DNA of 64,000 bases, taken from assembly GCA_019894975.1 (NCBI GenBank), contig JAGXNO010000006.1, positions 1 through 64,000 of the forward strand. The letters run 5' to 3'. Each line of letters opens with the position of its first letter. Position 1 is the stretch's first letter. The notes below the pieces were generated by a model, which was given only the letters and a program-made list of their open reading frames with translations, had not been told where the DNA came from and made no database searches. Position numbers and translations under genes: made by a program. Of this stretch, positions 45,990 to 56,600 are shown piece by piece. The stretch comes from Promethearchaeota archaeon. Lineage in GTDB: Archaea; Asgardarchaeota; Lokiarchaeia; Sigyniarchaeales; SOKP01.

Positions 45990-47642
45990 ATGGAACCTGA
46001 GCAACGAGAGAAATTACCGTTAGAGCGTAATACAGAATATAAAAATTTGGCCACGAACACGTTTTATTCATTTTTAATAAATTATGGGTCCCATTTTTTT
46101 ACGCTTGTCTACTCATTTCTTTTAGCGAGATTAATAACAGATGAATCATGGGATTTCTTAATTCTGGCAACTTCTTATATCACAATTATTGTAATAATAA
46201 CATCAATATTACCCCCAGGTTTAAACTATGCATTGAATTATTACATTCCAAGGTATCTAGCCTTAAATCAGAAGTATAAAATAAAATCATTAATCAGAAA
46301 TTCATTAAAAGCAAAATTATCCTTTTTAATACCTGTTTTTATTATTAGTGTTATTGCGTTTAATATGTTTCAGGTTCTTTTTGCTATTAATTTAGAAGAC
46401 AAGATAACACTTTTATATATACTTTCACCCCTTATTATCGTTCATAGTTTGACAAGAATATTAGAATCTATAAACCGTGGTTTTAGTAGATTTAACTATA
46501 ATTTTTTATATTTAATTATGAAAAACTTGATACATATTTTACCTCTTATGATTTTCTTCATTTTTGATATTAATATTACCGTAGAAGGTATTGCCATCAT
46601 TGTAATGATTTCTTTTTTAATTCCATTTATTTTTAATTGTATATCTGTTTCTATATTATATTTAAGGATTAAATCATCTGAAACTAAACAAAACTCATTT
46701 AAAAAGGATATTTCGAAGACTTTTAAATACGGAAGTTATATAGGAATTACTGATCTAATAAATAGAACTTGGAAAGAAACCCAACTTCAAGGTATTGGGA
46801 TTTTTGAGTCAGCAGGGGCAGTCACGGGCTATAATATTGCTATTAATTATCAAAGTTTATCTTTTTATTCTGTTCAGTCTATTAGTATTCCTCTGTTAAC
46901 GTCTTTTACGAGTTTAACAACTAAAGAGAATTTTGATAAAGTAAATAAAATCTATCGAATTGCTTATAAAATCACTCTCTTCTTATTACTAATTATTACA
47001 GGAGCCCTATTTTTTAGTATTGAGTTTTTATTAGACTTTGTCTTTCTAGAAGACCGCTTAATCTATTCGAACATTCTCAGATTATATCTAATCGCGGGGA
47101 TCTTTCAGATTTTAGGAGAATTTATGCAAGCGTTTTTAAATGCTCAGCATAAAGTGAAAATTACGTTGGGGTTGAAAGTTTTTTATATGTTATATTATAT
47201 ACCATTATTTTTTATTGGGCTTATCTATTTTGGCGTAGAAGGGGCCATAGTGCTTGGATTACTACTTGGAAATTTTATTTCTTTAGTTATTCAAATCATA
47301 GTGACCTATAAAATTGGAAAAATCAAATTAAATCTTCAAAAAATTATAACTCAATACCTAATATTTTTCATTTCATTAGCTACAACAATAATCTTAAAAT
47401 CTTTTATATATAAGGATTTAAGTTTAAGACTCATTGAAGATTTAGGGTTAACTCTGTTCAAAAATTTTGATTTTCTGTCTATAGGGTTATTCCTTATACT
47501 TTTTATATTGCTAAATTTAGTATTTAACACGGTTAGTGACACCGATATTAAAAATTTCGAATCACTCTTAAATAAAGAAAGATTTTTAGATAGAGCTTTA
47601 CAAAAAGGTTTAAATGGACTTAAGAAATTTACAAGAGGTTAG
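45990..47642 (+). CDS. Polysaccharide flippase (Wzx/MATE-like)
   Basis: 550 residues with 12-14 predicted helices and the charged cytoplasmic insertion around residues 225-250, as in oligosaccharide flippases of the MVF superfamily. An N-terminal cytoplasmic stretch, LERNTEYKNLATNTFYSFL, precedes the first helix. It would move a lipid-linked glycan to the outside. The following methyltransferase gene is 76 bases downstream on the same strand. Confidence 0.85.
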   Translation: MEPEQREKLPLERNTEYKNLATNTFYSFLINYGSHFFTLVYSFLLARLITDESWDFLILATSYITIIVIITSILPPGLNYALNYYIPRYLALNQKYKIKSLIRNSLKAKLSFLIPVFIISVIAFNMFQVLFAINLEDKITLLYILSPLIIVHSLTRILESINRGFSRFNYNFLYLIMKNLIHILPLMIFFIFDINITVEGIAIIVMISFLIPFIFNCISVSILYLRIKSSETKQNSFKKDISKTFKYGSYIGITDLINRTWKETQLQGIGIFESAGAVTGYNIAINYQSLSFYSVQSISIPLLTSFTSLTTKENFDKVNKIYRIAYKITLFLLLIITGALFFSIEFLLDFVFLEDRLIYSNILRLYLIAGIFQILGEFMQAFLNAQHKVKITLGLKVFYMLYYIPLFFIGLIYFGVEGAIVLGLLLGNFISLVIQIIVTYKIGKIKLNLQKIITQYLIFFISLATTIILKSFIYKDLSLRLIEDLGLTLFKNFDFLSIGLFLILFILLNLVFNTVSDTDIKNFESLLNKERFLDRALQKGLNGLKKFTRG

Positions 47643-47718
47643 AATACTTTATAAAATTTGTACAGTTAATTAATTATTAAAAATTTAATAATTCACTCAT
47701 ATTGGGTTAATCAAGAAA

Positions 47719-48444
47719 ATGAACCAGAATATTCTTAGAAGGCTTTTCAGGATTATCAATAGGTTTAATCCTATAAAGAAATCCCTTCAAAATAAATTTA
47801 ACTTACCATTTAAATTTGTTAAAAATGAATGGTATGTTAATGAACGCATTGTAGAAATCCCTTTTGTTTTAAATCACCTAGAACTTGATGGGAAAGGAAG
47901 ACGCGTTTTAGAATTTGGATGCGCTAGAAGTTATCTAGCCATACAATTAGCTTCTTTAGGTTATAAAGTCGTCGCAATCGATCTTGAAGATTATAGGTAT
48001 CGTCACCCAAATTTAAAGTTTCATAAAATAAACATTTTTGATTTTAACGATGATATTGGATTTGATTATATTACGGCAGTGTCTATAATAGAACATATTG
48101 GTCTTGGAACATATGGGGATAAACCGAGTTTTGATGATATATTTAGAATTTCAACAAAATTATCAGAATTAGTAAAACCAGAGGGTTTAATTATAATAAC
48201 TGTTCCCTTTGGGAAAAAATTTGTCAATAATTTTTATAGATCGTTTACTCATGATGAAGTAAGATCTCTCTTTAAGGATAAGAATTTAAAATTAGTTGAA
48301 GAACAATATTTTCGTAGAAAACAATATAAATATTGGCGAAAGTGCGATTTAGAAGAAGCTTTATCTATTTCTAATACACCAGAGGACCGGGGGCTGACCG
48401 GGATGAATTGTGTGGGGTGTTTTATTTGGAAAAAGATAAGCTAG
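47719..48444 (+). CDS. Class I SAM-dependent methyltransferase
   Basis: 241 residues. The SAM site is VLEFGCARSYLA (motif I, in place of the more usual GxGxG), then VAIDLEDY (acidic end of strand 2), DYITAVSIIEHIG as motif IV and LVKPEGLIIITVPFG. The domain matches small-molecule or sugar methyltransferases found in O-antigen-type clusters. It follows the flippase on the same strand, so glycan methylation is likely. Confidence 0.85.
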   Translation: MNQNILRRLFRIINRFNPIKKSLQNKFNLPFKFVKNEWYVNERIVEIPFVLNHLELDGKGRRVLEFGCARSYLAIQLASLGYKVVAIDLEDYRYRHPNLKFHKINIFDFNDDIGFDYITAVSIIEHIGLGTYGDKPSFDDIFRISTKLSELVKPEGLIIITVPFGKKFVNNFYRSFTHDEVRSLFKDKNLKLVEEQYFRRKQYKYWRKCDLEEALSISNTPEDRGLTGMNCVGCFIWKKIS

Positions 48445-48477
48445 AATCAAAAAAATTACGATTTTTTAATTAATTTG

Positions 48478-49446
48478 TTAAACTTTCTCTTTATTTATTA
48501 ACCATGAATAAGTTCTTTGTAATCCTTCGTCAATATTAACTTGAGGGGAAAATCCTAGTAGTTTCTTTGCTTTATCTATATTTGAATGAGTAATATCAAC
48601 ATCTCCTTTCTGTTTTTCAGTATATACAACTTTTTTAGGTTTGTTCGTGACGTTATACATTTTGTTAATTAGTTCATTTACGTTTATTGGTTTTGAATAT
48701 CCTAGATTAAACGCTTCACCCGATGAATTATTCTTCTCCGCAGATAGAATTAAACCTTGTATTATATCAGAAACGTAAGTAAAATCTCTAAGTTGTTCTC
48801 CATCTCCATAAATAACTAACTCTTTATTATGACGGATTAAGTTAAAGAATTTAGCTATCGCCATATCGGGACGACCACGTGGACCATAAACTGTATAAAA
48901 TCTTAAGCTCGTGATAGGTAAATCATATTCTCTAAAATAATAATCAGCATATATTTCACTAGAGAGTTTCGATATAGCATAAGGAGATATTGGTGTTTTA
49001 GGATGTTCTTCATCTACAGGAGTATAAATGGGATTGCCATATACGGAAGAAGAGGAAGCATTTACAACTTTTTTAACATTTTTCGTCACTGCATAATCTA
49101 AAATTTTTACGATACCTAAAATATTGTTTCTCATTACTTCTATTTTATTTTGAACTGAAAATCTTACTCCTGCATGAGCAGCTAGGTGAAAAATAATATC
49201 TATCTCAGGTTCAATTTTCTCGTAGGTTGAATTGTCTAATAAATCACTATTAATTATTTGAAAATCTTTAAAATCTACATTACTCATTCTAACTTCTTCA
49301 ATATACTCTTCTTTCCCTTTATAATAGCGTTCATTAAAGTTATCAATAATAACTACGTAATTTCTATTTACTAATAACTTCTCAAAAAGGTGCGAACCAA
49401 TAAATCCAGCACCCCCTGTAATCAAAATGTTTTTATTTTTTATCAT
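48478..49446 (-). CDS. NAD-dependent sugar-nucleotide epimerase (UDP-sugar 4-epimerase type)
   Basis: 322 residues of the extended short-chain dehydrogenase fold. GGAGFIGS is the NAD loop, SSSSVYG the catalytic Ser strand, YAISK the catalytic Tyr-x-x-x-Lys, and FTYVSD a substrate-loop motif. These resemble UDP-glucuronate and UDP-glucose 4-epimerases. Which sugar it uses cannot be told. It is convergent with the methyltransferase. Confidence 0.9.
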   Translation of the reverse strand: MIKNKNILITGGAGFIGSHLFEKLLVNRNYVVIIDNFNERYYKGKEEYIEEVRMSNVDFKDFQIINSDLLDNSTYEKIEPEIDIIFHLAAHAGVRFSVQNKIEVMRNNILGIVKILDYAVTKNVKKVVNASSSSVYGNPIYTPVDEEHPKTPISPYAISKLSSEIYADYYFREYDLPITSLRFYTVYGPRGRPDMAIAKFFNLIRHNKELVIYGDGEQLRDFTYVSDIIQGLILSAEKNNSSGEAFNLGYSKPINVNELINKMYNVTNKPKKVVYTEKQKGDVDITHSNIDKAKKLLGFSPQVNIDEGLQRTYSWLINKEKV

Positions 49447-49549
49447 GAAATTTGAAGTTTATAGGTAATTTAGAGGACATAAGGAAGAAAACAATATTTA
49501 TGTTATTGAAAATCCAAAAATAATATTTTTTTGTAAAAATACAGAGAAA

Positions 49550-50716
49550 TTAGTCTTCTCCAAGATTATATATCCTTTCAAAATTTCGAATATTATTTTC
49601 CCATAAATAATGATTTTTTATCATTTTCAATCCATTTTCTTTAAATTTACTACTTAGATCATGATTATCTAAAAGGCGTTTTATACACTTTGCATAACAA
49701 TTAAAATTTTCCACTTCACACATAAGTCCATTATTCATATGGCTCACCAAATCTTTTGTGCCCGCAATATTGCTTGTTACTATAGGTACTTGGTAAATCA
49801 TTGCTTCCATTAAGACTCCCGCTAAACCTTCTCCACGGCTTGGGAAAAAAAGAATGTCTGCTTCATTGTAAAAGTTATGTACATCAAGTCTAGAACCTGT
49901 AAATACGAATTTATCGTTTAAATTTAAATCTTTAACCAATTGAATTGCTCTATTTCTTTCAGGACCATCTCCAACTAAAATAAATCTCACGTTTTCATTC
50001 TTAATTAGATTCGCTGTCTTAATAATTAAATCAATACCTTTTCGATTGTTATGAAGACCAACAAATAGAATAATTTTTTCATTCTCCTTTATACCAAACA
50101 TATTTCTGATATTTCTATCAGAAGGTTTAATGTCTAAATCAATGCCTGGAGGTGTGATTCTTATCTTCTTTTGGGGCACTCCCGCTTTTTTTGAATATTT
50201 TAAAAATGACTTTCCATAGATAGATATATAGTTAGAAGCGAAAAAAGCAGTTTTACCTATTGTCTTAAAAAAGATTTTAAAAAAAATGTCCAAAATTGAT
50301 GATGCTTTAAAAGAATAACCTGGGAAAGTATCCATTGTAAGAATTAATATTTTTTTCTTAAAGAAAAGGAGTTTTAATAAGCAAGTAATAAATGTGTTGG
50401 GATAGAAGGGTACCCAAACGTGGATTATATCATTTTCCTTTAAAATTTTCCAACAATTCTTTATAAATCCTAAGTTTGCGGGGATAGGCCATATAAATCC
50501 TGACTTTTTGGTCCATATGGGGTAAGTTATTAAATTAATTCCCTCGAAATCATCATAATGCCTTGTTTTTTCTCTTTTTCCTATGAATTTCTGTCTGGGT
50601 GTTAATATTGATATTTTGTAATCCTTCTCTTTCAATGAGTTCATTATGAAGGAAATTGGTCTTCTGATGTTAATTCCTGGGTTCACATAACAGATTTTTT
50701 TACACTTTTTACTCAT
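49550..50716 (-). CDS. GT4-family glycosyltransferase
   Basis: 388 residues with the GT-B layout: LFVGLHNNRKGIDLIIKTA and FILVGDGPERN in the donor domain, then FPSRGEGLAGVLMEAM with the retaining-GT glutamates. The N-terminal domain has several hydrophobic stretches that suggest a membrane-associated acceptor domain. It is divergent from the GT2 gene, which starts 163 bases away. Confidence 0.9.
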   Translation of the reverse strand: MSKKCKKICYVNPGINIRRPISFIMNSLKEKDYKISILTPRQKFIGKREKTRHYDDFEGINLITYPIWTKKSGFIWPIPANLGFIKNCWKILKENDIIHVWVPFYPNTFITCLLKLLFFKKKILILTMDTFPGYSFKASSILDIFFKIFFKTIGKTAFFASNYISIYGKSFLKYSKKAGVPQKKIRITPPGIDLDIKPSDRNIRNMFGIKENEKIILFVGLHNNRKGIDLIIKTANLIKNENVRFILVGDGPERNRAIQLVKDLNLNDKFVFTGSRLDVHNFYNEADILFFPSRGEGLAGVLMEAMIYQVPIVTSNIAGTKDLVSHMNNGLMCEVENFNCYAKCIKRLLDNHDLSSKFKENGLKMIKNHYLWENNIRNFERIYNLGED

Positions 50717-50878
50717 AAATAAGAAAAAGAATAAAACTCTTTTTAAATTATCCTTTCAGTATTGAAGGGATTATGAAAGAATAGTGCAAAGAGATAAATA
50801 ATTATTATTTTATATAACGGAATATTTTAACACATATCATAATTTATAAAAAATATTGTCTTAAAGTAATATTTTAAG

Positions 50879-51739
50879 TTGTTTTTAAAAAATTATAGTG
50901 TTTATAAGTTGAAACTAACATCAACCTCTCAGAATTCAAATCTATCGAATAAAAGTATAAAGAATAAAGAGGTTAATTATAAATTCCCGGGATTAAATCT
51001 TGGAGTTGTGATTCCAGCGTATAATGAAGAATTAAACATTGGAAGAACGCTTGATCAAATCCCAAAAAATATTTCAGATAATTTATGTGTTATAGTAGTT
51101 GATGATGGCTCAAAAGATAAGACTTACGAAATTGCAAGTAAATATGATATCACAATCCTTAAACATCCCAAAAATCGAGGTAACGGCGCTGCTACAAAAA
51201 CGGGATTAGAATTTTGTAGAGAAAAGAATTTTGAATTGGTAATTATCCTAGATGCTGATGGACAACATCCACCAAAATATATTGATGATTTTATAACATC
51301 AATCATGGAAGATAGTGTTGAATTTGTTATAGGGAATCGATTTAAACAATATTATAATATGGATGTCAATCGAAAATTATGCTCAAAATTGATGACTGCA
51401 TTCTATTTCTTATTTCTGCATAAAAAAATAGCAGATCCTACAAATGGTTATCGGGCTTTATCTTCCAAATTAATACAAAATATAGAATTTGAATCAGAGT
51501 ATTCCTTGACACAGGAAATGCTTTTTAAAATTTTACCCTATTATAAATACAAAGAGATTCCTATTAAGCTTAATCCGAGAGATAACGGAGAATCTTTTAT
51601 CAAAATCAAGAATTATCTTACAAAGATAGTATTACTCTTTATTAAATTCTATGTTTTTCCAAAAATAAAGAGAATAACTCATAAAATTTTAAGCGAAGAG
51701 TTTAGAAATAGAGTTAAAACGTATTATCTAAAAACGTAA
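50879..51739 (+). CDS. GT2-family glycosyltransferase (dolichol-phosphate-sugar synthase-like)
   Basis: 286 residues. The GT-A domain begins near residue 40 with VVIPAYNEELNIGRTL, then VVDDGSKDKT and LDADGQHPP (the DxD metal site). A Gln-rich lead before this domain is unusual and the TTG at 50879 is a weak start; a later one is possible. Lacks the transmembrane helices of some DPM homologues. It likely puts mannose or glucose on a polyprenyl phosphate, which would feed the GT-C-type enzyme. Confidence 0.85.
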   Translation: MFLKNYSVYKLKLTSTSQNSNLSNKSIKNKEVNYKFPGLNLGVVIPAYNEELNIGRTLDQIPKNISDNLCVIVVDDGSKDKTYEIASKYDITILKHPKNRGNGAATKTGLEFCREKNFELVIILDADGQHPPKYIDDFITSIMEDSVEFVIGNRFKQYYNMDVNRKLCSKLMTAFYFLFLHKKIADPTNGYRALSSKLIQNIEFESEYSLTQEMLFKILPYYKYKEIPIKLNPRDNGESFIKIKNYLTKIVLLFIKFYVFPKIKRITHKILSEEFRNRVKTYYLKT

Positions 51740-51874
51740 TTCAAACTTATATGAATCTTTAATTTTATCTTTTTAAAAATCATTAGCTATTTATTCTCGA
51801 CCTATTGTAAATATTTTTAAGAAGGAAATCTATGTTTCTTATATAGAATTTAACACAGAAATTGTGAGAATAAG

Positions 51875-53515
51875 TTGGATAAAGAAAGAATCCTAAAAGA
51901 AGCCCAAAGAATAGCAAAAGAATTCTCTTTTTGGATGGTTTCTGGTAATATCGCTCATTTATATGGTCATGTTTATGAGACTCCAGAAAAAAATTTTGAA
52001 TTAGAACTAAAATTTGATGAAACTTTTCCAAATAAACCTCCTCAATTGATCTTTCACAAGGAAATTAAAGAATTGCTAGGAGAGATTCATTTAGAGAAAT
52101 ATAATCAATGGAACCCAGAGTTCAAAGTAGTCGATATTATCAAGGAACTAAAATTAAAAATTCAGGAAGCAGCAAATCTTTCAAAGACAGAAATAAAAGA
52201 AGAATTAAGTCCATTAGAAACAGCTGAAGAAAACTATGATGCTTCAGATTCTGAGGAATTTCTTGCTCCTGATCTAAATGAATACCCGGAAGAATTCCAA
52301 CCAGAAGACTATATAACACCCTCAGATTTTAATAACGATTTAATTGATAGCGACCAAACATCGACAACTTTCTCAGAAGATAATAAGATCGAATCATATC
52401 AAGAACCAATTTTTGATGATACGGAACAACTAAGTTTAGAATTGACTACAGAATTAGGAATAATTCAACAAGAATATGCTTATGACCAAAAAGGGTCATC
52501 TGCTGCTGATATTAATGTTTATATTACAATTACGCTCTCAAAAACTTTTATTATCTCTTTAAATTTTACAAATTTTCCAGAAAAACCCTTAATATCCCTG
52601 CCAGACGAAGTTAAAAATATTTTGATAGATCCAGAAAAAACATTAGATACTTTGAAAAATTGGAATTCTAAAAATCCAGTACATATTATTGATATTATCC
52701 GTGAATTGGAAAGGAAGCTCTATTTTATCAAGGAAATAGAATCTCAATATAAACACATTTCTGGTGAATATCAGTGTGAAAAAATTCCCGATAGTTTAAC
52801 ATCTGTTAAGGTCCATTTACTCACTTACGGTTTCAAGGAATATCTGGTAGTATTAGATCTAGAGCCCTATCCCAAACCCCCTATTATTGAATTACCATCT
52901 GAACTCCAGCACATTATTAATGTTCCCATCTCTGAGCTAAAATCATTCCATAGCTGGATTGAAAACGAGACAGATGCAGTGGAAATTATTAGAGAGATCT
53001 CTTGGCTAGTAGATAAAAATTCTAGAATTAATTTTGAGATTGATTTATTGAAAGACCATTATAAAAACATTAAGTATGACCCCATTACCGCAATTCTTCT
53101 TGTTGAAATGAAGGGAAAAATGAAAACAGAAGATCTCACATTTGAATTTCAAATTAATTTACCTCCTGATTATCCTATGAAAGTACCTGATATAAAAGTG
53201 GTAAATGAATTTGAATTAGAAGCCCATGAGAAAATAAAAAATGATTTACATGCTTCTTTTGATGACTTCTTTAAGGAATGGACACCCTTTAGTTATCTTG
53301 TTGATTTATTTAATTTAGTTTCTAAGAAAATATTCGAAGTATCCGTAGTATCGTGTGTTATTTGCCACAAAATTGAATGTCCAAGTTGTACTAAAAAGAT
53401 AGCGGGAGATGATAGTTGCCATACAGAATGCCCACATTGTAATAGAGCATATCATCGCCACTGTTGGGAACAAACTATACAATCATTTGGCAAATGTGGT
53501 TTTTGTCTTAGATAA
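51875..53515 (+). CDS. RING-like zinc-finger protein with several E2/RWD-like domains (E3 candidate)
   Basis: 546 residues, start TTG at 51875. The C-terminus is a RING-like finger (about 494-544): CVIC, then ECPSC, CHTECPHCNRAYHRHC with the usual His, and GKCGFC. Ahead of it are up to four domains of about 100 residues that share the E2/RWD pattern of strands followed by a P-rich turn: FPNKPPQLIF in the first, FPEKPLISLP in the second, YPKPPIIELP in the third, and YPMKVPDIKV in the fourth; each then has a helix pair ending in a hydrophobic ELxxK/W type helix. None has a catalytic Cys at the expected place. An acidic linker (about 110-190) separates the first from the others. A RING E3 partnering the E2 is a natural inference. 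Confidence 0.75.
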   Translation: MDKERILKEAQRIAKEFSFWMVSGNIAHLYGHVYETPEKNFELELKFDETFPNKPPQLIFHKEIKELLGEIHLEKYNQWNPEFKVVDIIKELKLKIQEAANLSKTEIKEELSPLETAEENYDASDSEEFLAPDLNEYPEEFQPEDYITPSDFNNDLIDSDQTSTTFSEDNKIESYQEPIFDDTEQLSLELTTELGIIQQEYAYDQKGSSAADINVYITITLSKTFIISLNFTNFPEKPLISLPDEVKNILIDPEKTLDTLKNWNSKNPVHIIDIIRELERKLYFIKEIESQYKHISGEYQCEKIPDSLTSVKVHLLTYGFKEYLVVLDLEPYPKPPIIELPSELQHIINVPISELKSFHSWIENETDAVEIIREISWLVDKNSRINFEIDLLKDHYKNIKYDPITAILLVEMKGKMKTEDLTFEFQINLPPDYPMKVPDIKVVNEFELEAHEKIKNDLHASFDDFFKEWTPFSYLVDLFNLVSKKIFEVSVVSCVICHKIECPSCTKKIAGDDSCHTECPHCNRAYHRHCWEQTIQSFGKCGFCLR

Positions 53516-53672
53516 AAGCCTCAACCAATAACTACAAAATGAATTACAAGTCCATAATTCATTCTATTTTATTACTTCTTAAATTTACAGATCTTTACCT
53601 TTAAGATTATATTCTTTACATTAAATTTTTTAGTTTAACCATCTTATAATAAACATTCATATTCATAACAAG

Positions 53673-56600
53673 ATGATATACTTGGAATTATTAGAAAAAA
53701 AGCTAGATCTACTAAAATTAGAAGAAAAAATATTGAATTTTTGGAATGAAAAGGAGATCTATGCAAAAATTAGGGAAAACGAACAGGGAAAAGAAACTTG
53801 GAGATTTATAGATGGACCCCCATACACCACAGGATCTATTCATTTAGGAACAGCTTGGAACAAGATTCTCAAGGATTATCTTATAAAATATAAAAGAATG
53901 AGAGGGTATAAGGTTACAGATACTCCTGGTTATGATACTCATGGATTACCAATAGAAGTACAAATGGAAAAACAGTTGGGAATAGATAACAAACAGCAAA
54001 TTATTGAGTATGGTGTAGATAAATTCATTACGAATTGCAAAGAATATGCTCAGAAGAATTTAAAAATAATGAATGATCAATTCAAAAGGTTAGGATGTCT
54101 TTTCTGGGATTGGGAAAACCCCTATATCACCTTTAAGAATAGTTATATTGAAGGAATTTGGTGGACTTTGAAAAAAGCGTGGGAAAATAAATTGCTTATC
54201 CAATTTTATAAACCTCTGAATTGCTGCCCCCGATGTGCAACGGCTCTTGCCAAGCATGAACATGAATATAAAAATGTTATTGACACTAGTCTTTTCCTTA
54301 AAATTAAATCAACTGAAATGGACGATACTTATTTTATCATCTGGACAACAACTCCATGGACATTAGTCGCTAATGAGGCAATAATGGCAAATCCTATTGC
54401 TGAATATGCAAAAGTGAAAATTGAAGATTTAGATGAATATTGGATTTTATCTAAAGCATCATTAGTACATTTAATTTCAGGAGAATTGGGTTACAAATAC
54501 AAAATCGTAGAGAATTTTATTGGTGAAGATTTGGAAGGGATGAGGTATGTCCATCCTTTAATAGAAGAGGTCCCATTTCAGAAGGAATTAGAAAAACAGA
54601 GTGATAAAGTCCATACAATTATTTTATCTGAAGAGTATGTTTCAGCTTCTGAAGGTGTTGGATTAGTTCACTCAGCCCCAGGACATGGTCCCGAAGATTT
54701 TGAAGTAGGAGTAGCTAATAATATCCCGGTCTTCAATCCCGTAGATATAAGAGGTAGATATACAAAGGATGCCGGGATTTATGAGGGAAAATTTGTGTTT
54801 GATGCTAATGAAGAAATATTAGACTTATTGAAAAAAAAAGAGACTCTCATATTTACAAGTGAAATTGAACATGAGTATGCTCATTGTTGGAGATGTGATT
54901 CAAAATTAGTGTATAGAGCTACCAACCAATGGTTTTTTAAAACAGAAAGCATTGTATCAGATTTATTAGAAAAAAACAGTGAAATCTACTGGGTTCCAGA
55001 TTGGGCAGGAAATAGATGGTTTAAAAGTTGGTTAAGCAGTTTAAAGGATTGGTGTATCTCTAGACAGCGATTTTGGGGTGTACCTCTGAGTGTATGGATT
55101 TGTGATGATGAAAATTGCGGCGATATTACTGTAATTGGCTCCTCTAAAGAGTTAAAGGAATTATCTGGAGAGATTCCTGAAGATCTGCATCGACCTTGGA
55201 TTGATCAGGTCACTTGGAAATGTAAAAAGTGCGACAAGGGTACAAAAAGGAGGATTCCAGATATTCTAGATGTGTGGTTAGACTCTGGTTCTGTAATGTG
55301 GGCTGCCCAAGAAGTTTATGATGGAAAAAGTCATTATGATACGTGGATTCCTGCTGATTTCATCCTTGAGGGAAAAGATCAAATTAGAGGTTGGTTTAAC
55401 ACATTACTATGCAGTGCAATGGTATCATCTGGGCGTAAAAATTATAACGCGTGCTATATGCATGGATGGACGTTAAGAAACAAACAAAAAATGAGTAAAT
55501 CCAAAGGAACTCAGATCCTTCCTGAAAATCTAATTGATGGCTCATTAGAAGAGTTGGCAAAAAATAAGTCTTACTCTAAAATAAAGGGAATTGAGACCTT
55601 TCGTCTTTATTCTATAGGCGTAACCCAACCTGGTCGTGATTTTAACTTCAGTACAAAGGAATATGCTGATACATATAAGGTAATCAATACAATATGGAAT
55701 GTATTTGTATACGCAGGTGAAAAATTGAGTCTAGCAGAATATGATCGCTCTAAGAATAAGGTTGATGAGAATTCTCTGAATCTATTAGATAAATGGGTCA
55801 TTTCAAGGTTACATTCTACGATTAAAAGAGTCACTGAATTATCAGATGAGTATAAGCTCCCCTGGATCACAGGTGAACTAAGAGAATTCATTATTAACGA
55901 TATTAGTAGATGGTATATCATGCTAAATCGAGAAAAGTTAGATATTTATTCTGAGAGTCCCGATAAATTCATGGTTATGACTGTGTTATTTGACCTTTTA
56001 TTGAAAGTTATACTCCTTTTAGCTCCAATCAATCCAATGTTAACTGAGGAAATTTACCTTAAAATGTTCAAACCTTATATGACTTCAATTGGACTAAAGG
56101 AAACTGAGAGTATTCATTTACAGAATTGGCCCATTTTTCAAGAAGATAAGATTAATTTAGACTTAGAAGACCAAATGTTATTTACTAGAGATTTAATCGA
56201 ATTAATACGTGCTCTAAAAGAAGATAATAAAATCAGACTCAGGTGGCCGAATAAAAAGATAATAATCGAACCAAAAGAGGGGATGCCTGAATTAACTTTT
56301 CCTGAGATTATTAAACAAATTGGAAATGTGAAAGAATTAGAAATAAAGGATTCTGTAAAGAGTAATAAAAATCTTGTGCAAGCTGAATCAAAATATTGCA
56401 CTATATATTTGGACATTAGCCTCGATGAAACTCTTTTAGCTGAACGTGTAGTAAATGATTTGGTGAGAAACCTTCAATTCTCTCGTAAAAAGAACAATTT
56501 CAAAGTCGGAGAAAAGATTGAATTATCTATTGGTACAAATATAGAATATTTAAATGAATATATTAAGAAAAATAGAGATACTATTTCAGATAAAGTCACT

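Noticed and set aside
55607-55921. 104-residue minus-strand frame
   Set aside because: Antisense to isoleucyl-tRNA synthetase.
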